From NCBI RefSeq assembly GCF_964340395.1, contig NC_135556.1, forward strand, positions 16,213,642-16,277,641: 64,000 nucleotides of DNA, in the 5' to 3' direction. A model generated the notes under the pieces. That model searched no databases, was not told the origin of the DNA, and worked only from the letters and a program-made list of their open reading frames with translations. The stretch's first letter is position 1. The number at the start of each line of letters is the position of its first letter. Position numbers and translations under genes: made by a program. The stretch comes from Glandiceps talaboti (lineage: Eukaryota; Hemichordata; Enteropneusta; Spengelidae). Shown here in pieces: positions 27,780-39,076 of the stretch.

Positions 27780-27920
27780 ACTGCTGCATGTCGCGTCGGT
27801 TCCGCTTTACTGGTGATTACTTCCTACAACTAACAGGTGAAGACCTAACGAACTACCTGCCGTCTACTCTACGTGCAGACTGGAGGTAATACACTACATA
27901 CATCGTCTATGGCAGAGAAG
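27780..27920 (+). other. Probable leader (5' UTR) exon of the BTB-BACK gene
   Basis: A strong donor (AAG then GTAAGT at 27921) ends a GC-richer stretch that could splice to the acceptor at 30961, 54 nt before the BTB start codon. An ATG at 27909 would read only nine codons across the junction (MAEKILTSS) before a stop, so it would be a short upstream ORF and not the protein start. The 5' end is a guess. The 3-kb intron would contain the TG repeat, the 23-27 bp minisatellite and the GA repeats at 29.2-30.7 kb. Confidence 0.4.
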
Positions 27921-27929
27921 GTAAGTTTT

Positions 27930-29240
27930 TAATTTAATATATTGTACTGTGTTTGTTGTTTCCGCTTTACTACCACTTGTCAGGCACTTTTATTTGTATG
28001 AGCCTCTCATAGGTTGATACTATAGGCTGCTGAGCTGATACTATAAACACATAGTATTTTGTGGGGGGGGGGGGCTTAGCGATAGGTAAAAGCTGTTCAA
28101 CGTTCACCTATATTAATCGTCAATGTATTACTATGCTAGCCTGGAATCCATGCTATTTTATTCTACGGAATTCTTAGCTCAGAACTAAACTCAATGAAGT
28201 ACAGCCTTGTAATAATAGACACGGTGTGAGTAAAACAAGTTTTTTATTTAGAAAATAACATTACATATTATCTTGATTTTGCCAAACTTTCATTCTTGTG
28301 CAAATAGCATGACTCGTGAAATGAACACTTTGAATTATAGGGCGTCTGTTTGGTTATGGCCATATCGAATCAGATGTACGGCGACGTGTAGTTGTACACT
28401 GTTGTTTAGTTAATAATTACACTGTCATTATTGTCCCATATTGTATTTCAGCATGGATCTATTATTGAGAATAGATCCATGATTTCAGGGACAAGTAACG
28501 TGACTTCATTGATTGGCCCTAGCTGTCGAAAACATCTTCCACATACATAATCGTCGTAAAGCGAATATATGTTTCCCCGAGCCCCGAACTCAAGAGAGGC
28601 GTGAACTTGGCTGTGGAGAATGGGAAGCATATATTGTATTATAATTCCATGAACAAGTGATTTTTTGTTGTCATATAAACTGCAAAACACGCTACATTTC
28701 ATCAAAATGCAAATTGTTACAAGCTATATCCAAAATTACATACGCTTAGAAATCACTCAGTTCACTTTTACCTTAGTAAAAAAATACAGTTGGCCATACT
28801 TTGCAAACATGTGTATTCTCCAAGAGTAATGCATGCAGACATGAAACCAGTTGCAATGATAATATCAAATGTCGTCAGTTATGATACGTGTATGTACCAT
28901 GTAGACAGTGAAAAGCAAAATGCTTTGCATTCCCTTATCACATGTAGTCCCCGTACTAGTAGGCTGGCGAGACCTGACAGGCGTTCTTTACCATCTCTCC
29001 ACACACTTCGAACGCCAGTGATTCTTCCCCGTGTACCTTAACAAGGTCACCACCCAGCTCTAAGGGAGGCTATATATCATCGCATCAGCTGATATCAGCC
29101 AACATGTTTACAATACAATGGCATATATTGATAACACTTTGATAATGTAACAGTACTTGTAGTAAATAACACATAGCTCTTGCTGTGCTTAATGAAATCA
29201 ACAGGTGGTTCATGATAAGTTTACATTGTGTTACTGTAAT
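27930..29240. other. Unassigned DNA, proposed BTB 5' intron
   Basis: It contains a G11 run near 28062-28073 and a perfect hairpin at 28452-28481 (CATGGATCTATT against AATAGATCCATG). No protein family recognised. Confidence 0.4.
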
Positions 29241-29242
29241 AG

Positions 29243-29282
29243 TGTGTGTGTGTGTGTGTGTGTGTGCGTGTGTGTCTGTGTC

Positions 29283-29339
<57 letters not shown>
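29243..29339. repeat. (TG)n microsatellite
   Basis: About 48 TG dinucleotides with short CTG interruptions, in the proposed BTB 5' intron. Confidence 0.95.
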
Positions 29340-29439
29340 CGTAATTTAGTAAACAGTTCACGATTGTGAATAACGTAGGTATGGTCTTCGGTAAATTGTC
29401 TATTTGACTGCAAGCATATTAGTTTATATCTTATATTCT

Positions 29440-30330
29440 GCTGGTTGCAAACTGTCTATCTACTTAGTTAGTAAACTATCTATTTGGGTGTTAGTAAAAT
29501 GTATATTTGGGTGGTAGCAAGATATCTATTTGGATGGTAGCAAATTAACTATTTGGGTGGTAGCAAACTATCTATTTGGTCGGTAAGCAAACTAAGTATC
29601 TATATGGGTGGTAGCAAACTAAGTATCTATTTGGGTGGTAGCAAACTAAGTATCTATTTGAGTGGTAGGAAACTATCTATTTGGGTGGTAGCAAATTATC
29701 TATTTGAGTGGTAGCAAACTATCTATTTGGGTGGTAGCAAACTAAGTATCTATTTGAGTGGTAGCAAACTATCTATTTGGGTGGTAGCAAACTAAGTATC
29801 TATTTGAGTGGTAGCAAACTATCTACTTGAGTGGTAGCAAACTATCTATTTGGATGGTAGCAAATTATCTATTTGGGTGGTAGCAAACTATCTATTTGGG
29901 TGGTAGCAAACTAACTATTTGGTCGGTAAGCAAACTAAGTATCTATATGGGTGGTAGCAAACTAAGTATCTATTTGAGTGGTAGGAAACTATCTATTTGG
30001 GTGGTAGCAAACTAAGCATCTATTTGGGTGGTAGCAAACTAAGTATCTATTTGGGTGGTAGCAAACTATCTATTTGGGTGGTAGCAAACTAACTATTTGG
30101 GTGGTAGCAAATTATCTATTTGGGTGGTAGCAAACTAACTATTTGGGTGGTAGCAAACTAACTATTTGGCATTTGGTCGGTAAGCAAACTAAGTATCTAT
30201 ATGGGTGGTAGCAAACTATCTATTTGGGTGGTAGCAAACTAACTATTTGGGTGGTAGCAAACTATCTATATGGGTGGTAGCAAGATATCTATTTGGGTGG
30301 TAGCAAACTGTATTTGAATGGTCGAGTGGT
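29440..30330 (+). repeat. 23/27-bp minisatellite, about 37 copies
   Basis: The base unit is AACTATCTATTTGGGTGGTAGCA-like (23 nt), mixed with a 27-nt form carrying AACTAAGTATCTATTTG. A higher-order block containing TTGGTCGGTAAGCAAAC recurs near 29577, 29921 and 30173. It would lie in the 5' intron of the BTB gene. Confidence 0.9.
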
Positions 30331-30458
30331 AACAACGTGTAGCTGTATTCGATTGGTCGAATGGTGGCAAACTTCTGTTAGGGTGGTAGCCCGGGGGCGA
30401 TACCTGTGATCAGACCATTACAGGTAACTTTACGCACTACGATCACTTCCACAGTGGG

Positions 30459-30459
<1 letters not shown>

Positions 30460-30549
<90 letters not shown>

Positions 30550-30577
30550 AGGGGGGAGTGAGAGGGGAGATAGAGAT

Positions 30578-30643
<66 letters not shown>

Positions 30644-30736
30644 AGGGGGGGAGTGAGAGGGGAGATAGAGAGAGAGAGAGAGAGAGAGAGCGCGCGCGAG
30701 AGAGAGAGAGAGACATAGACACACAGAGAGAGAGAG
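30460..30736. repeat. (GA)n array with repeated 40-bp interruption block
   Basis: Two copies of a block containing GACTGAGGGGGG, GTGAGAGGGGAGATAGAG lie within GA runs (near 30545 and 30640), so the array was itself duplicated. Confidence 0.95.
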
Positions 30737-31014
30737 CATATAGTAACTATACTAGAGAGACCCGTAATGTATAATGAAGATCTCGCACATTGCTATACTA
30801 TGACAAATACTAGTACATGTCTGTTTGTTGTTGGTTTAGTTGTTTCGTTTGTTAATTTGTTTGTTTTTGTCATTGTTTGTTGTTGTTTACATTCCTATAT
30901 ACCTGGTTACACCAATATCTCCATTGTAATGAGTACGTGAAATGTGTTTATTTCCTTGTAGATACTGACTAGTAGCTGAAGACCTAAAACAGTCAACGCC
31001 TGGAGTTGAGAAAG

Positions 31015-33219
31015 ATGGCAACTACTAAAACTGAACTGGCTTACTATTCTAGAGTAATGATAAACTTCCATGAAAACGGTGAGGAAATTTTGGAATTGAA
31101 ACACACGGAGAAAACACTCGATAAAATCAAAGAATTCAGAAAAGAACACATATTGACGGATTCAGTTTTACTTGTTGACGGAAGGGAACACCAAAGTCAC
31201 TGTGCGTTATTAGAAGCTATAAACGAACTCCACTCGGCGCCTATTCATTTGGAAGAGAAGAAGACGGGAGGAGAGAGATACTTCCGTCTGAATGATGTAT
31301 TCAAAGTAGACTCTGTACTGGGTGACCTATATGAAGCTGATCATAAAACTCATCCACCAGAAGATGACATCTCAAAGTTGGGGTCTCACGCTGGACTGAA
31401 GAAATTGAACACCACTACCAACAATATTGGTAGTGCTGTGTTTGGTTCGAAGCCAACCGTTGCTGCTTCAATAATGTTACAGTTAAACACGATGAGAAAG
31501 GTGAAGAAAACGACCGATGTATGTCTAGCATGTAATGGCGACGAGATTCATTGCCATAAAGTTGTACTTGCAGCCTGTAACAGTTACTTCTACGACATGT
31601 TCACACAAACAGCTATGAGAGAATTTGTTCAAGATCAAATAATTCTTGAAGAGGCTGACGCAGGGTCTATGCAAATGTTGATTAAGTATTGTTATACAGG
31701 TGTAATCTGCCTTAGTATGCAAATGGTGTTTCTCCTTCTGCCAATAGCTGTTCGTTACCAATTTGATGACGTTGAGCAACATTGCTGTGCGTTTATTCAG
31801 CGTAATATGTTAAACTTCCACAGCTATCTCCAGATTTTTCAGTTTTCCATACAAATCAAATGTCCACGGTTAATGACAATTTCCTCGGACATCATTTCCA
31901 CCAATTTCATGAAGATTGCTGATGAGGAAGAAACTTTTCTCGAAGTAGAGTTTGATACACTGGCAAAACTACTGTCGTTTGATTCATTGGTTGTAGACTG
32001 TGAAACGAGAGTTTATGACATCATCATGAAATGGGTCCGTCACGATTCACATAATCGCAGAAAATCGTTACCATGGTTACTGAGTCAGGTACGTTATCCA
32101 TACATCTTACTTGATAACTTACAAAAGTTGATAGGCGCTGACATCGAGGAATTTCCAGAATGCAATAATCTGTTGGAGAAAGGGGTTCATTATTTCCATG
32201 GCAACCATCACGAAAAAATGAAAATACAAGAAAATATTCATCCACGTATCTACAGAGATGTAGTGAGTTGCTTCTATCAGTCTCCGAGTAACATTACACT
32301 ACGGTGTTTAACTGGTGAAAATGGGAGCTTGAATGTCCGGACGATTCAGTGTCAGCACATAGCGGAGGACGAAGCGATAGTCGGCGTCGTCATCTTGCCT
32401 GCGTCGTTCTTATTCTTAACTTTACTTGGAAGGTTGTACACGTACGACATGTCAGAATGTAGACTTGAGAAGTCGGTGTTACATTTCCATGACTTAAAGA
32501 CGGTTAGAGTTGTAAAATGTTCCACAACTTTGCTAAATTCTGATGTGTACTTTCTTTGCACAGTAGAAAACGAAGTAAATGAGAGAGAAATTACCTTCCA
32601 TCGATACAACGTGGATGCCGAGGAGTGCCAATCACTTTCGTCTCCGGTAAACGTGACAGCTCGACGTGAAATGACAATAGCTGCGACCACGTCTATTTTT
32701 GCTATGTCGTCATACATAGAATCACAAAACTGTGCGTCAGATTATTATGAATGTGTTCCCCTATATAATTATGATAATGTCACTGATGAATGGAAGGTCG
32801 TGTCGAAGATCGAATTACCTGGTCACAAAATGAATCTCAGGTTATTACCACACACCGGTTCTTTGTATCTTGCATGCTGGTTGGTACAATCATGTAAAGA
32901 TAGTCAACATACCAGTGCCGAAGTGTATGCATTTCATTCAATGACCGCAACGTGGACGTCAGTAAGCCGGACGAGTCCTCCGTCTTGGGTATTGCCAGAT
33001 GAAAGCATAGCGCCACCAGCGATTATTCATGAAAACGGGATACATTTTTTAATTCTCGATACCACCGATGATGCATGCAGTATAGATCAGAGCATAATTC
33101 AAATAGTCTGTGACCTTGGTTCGGGAAAAGGTCATGTGAAACATGGACACCTGCCAGCTGAATGTATGTTGAACAGTGAGCTGCATTTTGCTTCACTTCC
33201 AACATTTCTGCTTGAGTAA
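31015..33219 (+). CDS. BTB-BACK-kelch-like protein, single 734-codon exon
   Basis: KLHL-type protein, likely a substrate adaptor for a Cullin-3 ubiquitin ligase; this role is inferred from domain order. A full BTB domain spans about residues 168-265 (DVCLACNGDEIHCHKVVLAA through the CYTG turn), a BACK domain about 270-370 (ends near KSLPWLLSQVRYPYILL), and a C-terminal 300 residues resemble degenerate kelch repeats with few canonical Gly-Gly motifs. Residues 47-73 (LTDSVLLVDGREHQSHCALL) look like the start of another BTB domain without its second half. The ATG at 31015 has a good context (A at -3, G at +4); the in-frame upstream TTG at 31006 is not needed. An acceptor at 30961 shows the exon begins in the 5' UTR. 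Orthology within the KLHL family is unresolved. Confidence 0.9.
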   Translation: MATTKTELAYYSRVMINFHENGEEILELKHTEKTLDKIKEFRKEHILTDSVLLVDGREHQSHCALLEAINELHSAPIHLEEKKTGGERYFRLNDVFKVDSVLGDLYEADHKTHPPEDDISKLGSHAGLKKLNTTTNNIGSAVFGSKPTVAASIMLQLNTMRKVKKTTDVCLACNGDEIHCHKVVLAACNSYFYDMFTQTAMREFVQDQIILEEADAGSMQMLIKYCYTGVICLSMQMVFLLLPIAVRYQFDDVEQHCCAFIQRNMLNFHSYLQIFQFSIQIKCPRLMTISSDIISTNFMKIADEEETFLEVEFDTLAKLLSFDSLVVDCETRVYDIIMKWVRHDSHNRRKSLPWLLSQVRYPYILLDNLQKLIGADIEEFPECNNLLEKGVHYFHGNHHEKMKIQENIHPRIYRDVVSCFYQSPSNITLRCLTGENGSLNVRTIQCQHIAEDEAIVGVVILPASFLFLTLLGRLYTYDMSECRLEKSVLHFHDLKTVRVVKCSTTLLNSDVYFLCTVENEVNEREITFHRYNVDAEECQSLSSPVNVTARREMTIAATTSIFAMSSYIESQNCASDYYECVPLYNYDNVTDEWKVVSKIELPGHKMNLRLLPHTGSLYLACWLVQSCKDSQHTSAEVYAFHSMTATWTSVSRTSPPSWVLPDESIAPPAIIHENGIHFLILDTTDDACSIDQSIIQIVCDLGSGKGHVKHGHLPAECMLNSELHFASLPTFLLE

Positions 33220-33363
33220 ACAGCTGCACCACCTTATCACAGCTCCCATCAATTTGTAGACCTCTTTGAAAGCGTACATGCCAGTGTATCCAGTTGGTGG
33301 CATTGTATATCCAAGAACTATTTAGTGCGTTTTCACTTTTAATGCAGACACTGGATATGTTTC

Positions 33364-33413
33364 AATAAATATGGCATCCACAGCGATACAACGACGTCAC
33401 ATACATGAATAAA
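33364..33413 (+). terminator. Polyadenylation signals of the BTB-BACK gene
   Basis: Two AATAAA hexamers (33364-33369 and 33408-33413) occur 145 and 189 nt after the stop, with a GT-rich stretch following the second. The 3' UTR would be roughly 200-220 nt long. The region is otherwise unremarkable up to the GGAC/AGAC microsatellite at 33.5 kb. Confidence 0.6.
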
Positions 33414-33527
33414 GTTCCTGTGGAAAAGAAGATCTGATCTTGTTAATATTTAATTTTTAAATATGAAAAATATATTTTTAAAAATACAGGAGTCCGACAT
33501 ACACAGAGGGGGGGGAGTGAAAGAGGG

Positions 33528-33561
33528 TGGGCCGGCGGACGGACGGACGGACGGACGGACG

Positions 33562-33659
<98 letters not shown>

Positions 33660-33660
33660 G
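33528..33660. repeat. (GGAC)n-(AGAC)n microsatellite
   Basis: Seven GGAC units change to about 24 AGAC units, downstream of the BTB gene. Confidence 0.95.
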
Positions 33661-33887
33661 AAAGACAAACAGATAATGACAGAGACAGACATAACAAGAG
33701 CCCAACTAACCGACAGACCAAGACATAATATATAACGGAGGTTCAAATTTCAGTAACGAATTTTCTTCACAAGTACGCGTATAATTTTCATCTTGGAACA
33801 ACCGTGATACTGAATAATATTAGCCCAACATAAAAGAAAAATGAGTGAATTTTTTTAACAAAGTCTAAACACTTTGACTTAATACAG

Positions 33888-33889
33888 GC

Positions 33890-33934
<45 letters not shown>

Positions 33935-34113
33935 GACTGTCTGTCTGTCTGTCTGTATGTATGTATGTGTGTGTGTGTATGTATGTATGTATGTATGTAT
34001 GTATGTATGTATGTATGTATGTATCTATGTATCTATGTATCTATCTATGTATCTATGTATCTATCTATGTATCTATCTATGTATCTATGTATCTATGTAT
34101 GTAGCTATGTATG
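33888..34113. repeat. (CTGT)n-(GTAT)n-(CTAT)n microsatellite
   Basis: A graded compound repeat immediately beyond exon 4 of DOMON gene 2; it may have replaced or obscured that gene's 3' end. Confidence 0.95.
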
Positions 34114-34145
34114 CTTACACTGAGAGACAACGTTGTCTTGCATAC

Positions 34146-35796
34146 CTGTTAAAAGAACACCTGCTGACGGCTGAGAATTTGCATATCGCAAGTTATCATT
34201 AGGGTCGTGGTCATCCGGGTCATGACTTACTACTGCAGGTATTACTTCGTTTTTAAACCTGACATAAGCTTTAAGTTTGGAAACCAGTGGTTTTTTCCCA
34301 TGTTTCAGCATAGTGCCTGCAAATTAAAAAGACAAATAAAATAACCACAATTAGGAGATTAAAGACCATCGTTATTGTCATGGTAACCTGGTTTCTAACA
34401 ACAAAGCTGAAGAAATGTAATGATAAAGCAATGTAACAAAGAAACTTTACCGTTCGGTGCCACTCGTCCTACTGGAAGAAGGAAGTAGTATTCCCTGTAA
34501 AGATCGTGGACTTTTTTCTTTCTCCTGTCTGCCACTTTTTTCTGTCGTGTAAAACGACATGACACGTAGCCATCAGAATATGAGCCTTCAAAACTTGCCA
34601 AACCATGCTGCAGAAAAAAACCAGCCAGTGTGATTAATGCTATCTCTGTGACGTAGTTTGATAAGAATCTAGAAACTATTTAAAAGGTGGCAAGGTACAA
34701 ATATTTCTGTTACCATGTGTTTCTTGAAATATTCGATCCCTGTTTCTGAATGAACGGTAATTTCAATTGTATGTTCTCTAAAATTAATGTTTTTTTTCGT
34801 TCAAAGAGTCGGTTAACTTATTTTATTTTAAGAAGGAATTTTTACAACATAGCATATGTCCGAGTATTTCAAACTTTACTCCCATTTTTTCAGTGACATC
34901 AACGTCACACACGGGATGATTCATTTAACTATGTACGTTTTTGCTTTCTCTGTTCTTATTCACACCTATATTGACGACCTTTTGTATATGTATTTATTTA
35001 TTTACCCAGTTGTCTTGGGAATTTCAAGGCTTTGTATTGAAGTATTGCACAATGACTTACATAGTAGGGGAATTAGCTCACATGGTAGAGCGCTCGCTTA
35101 GCATGCGAGAGGTACCGGGATCGATGCCCGGATTCTCCAGAGTATACTTTTATTCGTCCTAGTCACTTGCACCAACGTCACAGGAAGATTTTTTAGATAT
35201 TCGACAATTCTAACAATTCGACAATTACCATTTTAAGTTTATTTTTTTCACAATTATATATTAGTCATAGGAGGACGGGACTTTGACAGCACGGGGTTCA
35301 AACAGAAATTAAATTCGAGATTTTTCAGTACGGAATACAACTAATTTTAAAGGCATTGGTGGGTAATAATTACTAATTAAAAGTGACTTACCATCGGGAA
35401 CGGAAAGTTGCCTCGTCCAAAATTATAGGAATGCCGAAGTTCCACTGTTCCATTTGCATATGCCAGACATGTATAAACGTCATCGTGACCCTATTAAATT
35501 CAACGGAAAATCTGGGCTTATGTCAATCTCTCAGAAGGTCTAATTCAAAAGTTTGGAAAGGACACATAACAGTATACGTCATTGTTATAACCATTACATA
35601 TTATCAATACAGGTAACAGGTGTTAGTTTTACCATTATTTTCACCCAGTAATATATACATAATCATGATGTCATGATGCCAAATTGTTATTAAAACATAA
35701 AAACGGTAAATTAGTCCATCAAGTTGAAGTTTTCTATTACATGAAAAATATTGTTGCGATTCTCGTGTAAAGGTACAGTACACCAAAACAAATAAG

Positions 35797-35841
<45 letters not shown>

Positions 35842-35878
35842 GGACGGACGGACGGACGGACGGACGGACGGACGGACG

Positions 35879-35910
<32 letters not shown>

Positions 35911-35981
35911 GACGGACGGACGGACGGACGGACGGACGGACGGACGGACGGACGGACGGACGGGCAGGCAGGCAGGCAGGC

Positions 35982-36036
<55 letters not shown>

Positions 36037-36349
36037 ACATATTCAAGTATTTATATCTAAGTTAATATTCATTCACCATGTGTTGATCGAGGGATAATCC
36101 AATTGAAAACCATCCATCAGTTTTTGCTAACATTTCAAATGCCACTGCATCCTTCCTTTCTAGTATTCTGACTTCACGATACGTCACCATTACATCGCAG
36201 CCTCGTCCACGACAACGAAGTGGATATTTCACACAACCATAGGTAATCCCACACCCTATTCCATCTGGTTCTGTGTACGAGGCAATTGCGTCAAAGAAAG
36301 CAATCAGAAGTACAACGTGTACCTCTGGTAATACTCTAGATAGATGCAT
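34146..36349 (-). CDS. DOMON-domain protein, FRRS1/FRRS1L-like (DOMON gene 2), four exons, 3' end not found
   Basis: Exons on the minus strand are 36349-36077, 35490-35392, 34607-34451 and 34316-34146, all GT-AG with matching phases. The start codon at 36349 follows an acceptor (TTAG before ATGAA), so a leader exon is likely. A signal peptide (VHVVLLIAFFDAIAS) precedes a single DOMON domain whose blocks align with FRRS1: CGITYGC, KTDGWFSIGLS, DQHM then GHDDVYTCL, GYVSCRFTR, YYFLLPVG and MLKHG. The Met of DQHM and His of LKH occupy the usual heme-ligand positions of cytochrome DOMON domains. The product is probably secreted or membrane-anchored; the role (redox or receptor accessory) is unknown. 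No clear terminal hydrophobic exon is visible before the microsatellites at 33.9-34.1 kb, so the C-terminus is missing from the model. Confidence 0.82.
35067..35139 (+). tRNA. tRNA-Ala (anticodon AGC)
   Basis: A 73-nt gene without intron. The acceptor stem GGGGAAT pairs with ATTCTCC (one G-U) with discriminator A; the anticodon arm CTCGC/GCGAG encloses TTAGCAT; the T arm CCGGG/CCCGG encloses ATCGATG, the unusual A54 loop that is normal for animal tRNA-Ala(AGC). A and B boxes are intact and a TTTT stop lies about 10 nt downstream, so it should be functional. It sits inside intron 2 of DOMON gene 2, on the opposite strand. Confidence 0.95.
35797..36034. repeat. Alternating (CAGA)n/(CGGA)n/(GGCA)n microsatellite
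   Basis: CAGA and CGGA blocks alternate, followed by a GGCA block and a last CAGA block. It fills about 240 of the 586 nt of intron 1 of DOMON gene 2. Confidence 0.95.
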
Positions 36350-36779
36350 TTCATCTAAGAGAGAGAGAGAAAAAAAGTAGGTGTATTAAAACAACCGTTG
36401 ATTCCTTACAGGTGCGCAAGTGCAGTGTATCCTTTTTAGGGGCGTAATTCTTGCTGCACATTAAAATATACCATTCTAATTACTGAAGCATACCTACATA
36501 TCTCCACTTGCAATTGAATGAATTCAAACCAGTATAACTTATAAATGATCCAATGACGTAATTTATCATACGAATAAAAAGTCAATAAATCCCTACTATG
36601 CAATACTGTTTCTATCAATACCAGAAGACAATTAAAATACAACAGAAGGCATATATCGATACTGCACTGCACTATAGTAGATTAGTTTAATCAAGGTTAT
36701 GTAAACATTTCATGACTTAAGGTGTTATAAGCTTGTGCCACTTTAATATATATGAATAGAATCGGTACACTTAGGGGTT

Positions 36780-37090
36780 GGCCGATGTTTGAGGGCGCAC
36801 CGTCACGGCGTACCTTACAGACTACATTTTGTCTAAATCAAATGAACTGACGCACCACCATCCAATGCAGACGGTCATGACCCTGCCACCCGCGTCACGG
36901 TGTCTGCGTCTTGTTGCAGTACGCGTGGGTTTACATGTAATGGTTTATTTCATTTAGACTAAATGTAGCAATAAATTGCCATCTTGCTATTAAAGTGTAG
37001 CATCTGTAGTTTCTTACTGGTTTCTGCATGATTGTATCAAACAGAACCGCTGAACGGTATTTTGAAATCCGCTGTAAGTGAATACTTGAT
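36780..37090. repeat. Dispersed foldback copy, relative of 61925-62265
   Basis: The left part (GACTACATTTTGTCTAAATC) and right part (GGTTTATTTCATTTAGACTA, then TGTATCAAACAGAACCGCTG) form imperfect inverted arms around 36830-36970 and share the right arm with the copy downstream of KIF4. No gene is seen here. Confidence 0.5.
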
Positions 37091-37999
37091 AGGATTTGTA
37101 GAAAATACATAGGAATCTCAGTCTTGTGGCATGGAAATATTTCTCAGTTCGCCTGAGATTTATCTCAGGCTGTTTCTCAAGTTACTACTTTATCATGACA
37201 CTACATATCAGCAATGAAATTATTCATATAATTATTACTCATATCATATCAGTGTATCGATTGTACTGAAAATATACGAGGCTAGTAACAAGTTAAACTC
37301 TCATATTCATTTTGACACTACAGTGAATTTACTTAGTCCTTGGTTTATTTGTTTGGCTTTCTATAACTTCTCTCATTTACACACACACTATGGTAGACTT
37401 ACATCAATACTTAGGGAGCTTTACTTAAGATTACGTCACTTATAACTTAGAAACTATTTGATGACGTAAACTATCCGATGAGGCAATTTCAAATAAGTTT
37501 TCTAATTATGATTTTTGCCTCGGTTATTTAATCCATGGCGTTAATTGATAGTGATCACTGCCCCTGATCACTGCATTACACACACAGATATCTGACATAA
37601 CAGTGGTTGGAATGATGACTCATCGAGTAATCAAACCAAATTGATGTCCAAGCGTTACACTATATAGATAGTGGAGATGTCTGGGGTTACACCACACAGG
37701 TATCAAATGGCACTGTTTGCTTGATATACGTGTACAAGTACTACATGCAGAAGAATATATAGAACAACACGTTATCAATTTTATTATTTCATATTGCTTT
37801 GAAATTAGTCTTTACTTTATCAAAAACTACGCCATTCCCAGTTATCCCTTTGAAAACAGGTCAATTAATTATACGTAATTGGTCATCAACATTTCTGTAA
37901 CAGAACTTTTTTTAAAGAATATTTTTATTTACCATTATTATTTATCTATTCCTAAAACTGGGTGTTCAACTCGTCTTTGCATTCACTTGTACATGTATT
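37091..37999. other. No gene recognised
   Basis: AT-rich sequence between a foldback copy and the LINE remnant; a small palindrome, TGATCACTGCCCCTGATCA, lies near 37553. Nothing else is supported. Confidence 0.4.
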
Positions 38000-38283
38000 T
38001 ATATATAGGCACGTGTGATTGCTGTTGACGACAAACATCCACTTTATGCATATTTTGATATTCTCCCATCTGGCCGAAGATACCGCTGTCTTAAAATATG
38101 CTCCAAAGTTCGTTACAGCAAGAGTTTTGTCCCCGTCAGCCGCCAGATTGTTAAATCATTGCTAAGTTGTATTTATGAACTAAGTGTCTTTGTCTTTGTC
38201 TTTGTCTTTGTATTTGTATTTGTATTTGTATTTGTATTTGTATTTGTATTTGTATTTGTATTTGTATTTGTATTTGTATTTGT
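38000..38283 (+). mobile_element. LINE 3' remnant with hexanucleotide (TTTGTM)n tail
   Basis: HPLYAYFDILPSGRRYRCLK and RYSKSFVPVSRQIV match the HPL..YF.LLPSGRRYR...R..SFIP C-terminus of non-LTR RT proteins. It is followed at 38189-38283 by TTTGTC (about 4 units) and then TTTGTA (about 12 units), a probable tail-derived simple repeat. The upstream RT region is absent. Confidence 0.65.
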
Positions 38284-38764
38284 GTCGCCTGGACTTTTGT
38301 GAGTTGTATACTACTACATATCCTTGAGGACAATACATAAATAATAATATTCATGCCTTTGCGTTTACAAATGTTTATACGAATTATAATATCCAACGGG
38401 CTCTTAGATGTTACGCTTCTCAAACGAAAATATACCATATCACAAATTTGATCTTGGTAGTCTGCGTTACTTTAATTCTGTGTAAAGATTTGTATTTAAA
38501 AATATTTAATGGCTAATATCAGGTCAAAGTTCAGAGCGTCGTAGCTTACTTACAGCATGGTTACAAAACTGACTGAGATAAAGTAGCATGTTCTCTACGT
38601 AACGTTACACTTTTGTATTCCCCTTACCTTGACACATAGGCATAAGAACATTTTTAAGTGCTGCAGACATGTTAGAAACCATTCAAAGATATTGTAATTT
38701 TTGTCAAACTTAGACGTAAAACTGTGAAAGAATTGAGTCATTCAACTAGCACAGTGCTTTAAAC

Positions 38765-39076
<312 letters not shown>

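Noticed and set aside
28448-28705. 85-codon minus-strand frame
   Set aside because: No family resemblance and it begins inside a perfect small hairpin; probably chance.
31006-31014. Start of the BTB protein at TTG 31006
   Set aside because: A normal ATG with a good context lies three codons downstream at 31015; non-ATG initiation is not needed.
34231-34316. Shorter form of DOMON gene 2 exon 4 ending at the GTAAGT donor at 34230
   Set aside because: Similarity to the paralogue continues past this point (PAVVSHD against PAEVAHD), and a phase-matched donor at 34145 parallels the paralogue's donor at 9912. It could still be an alternative donor.
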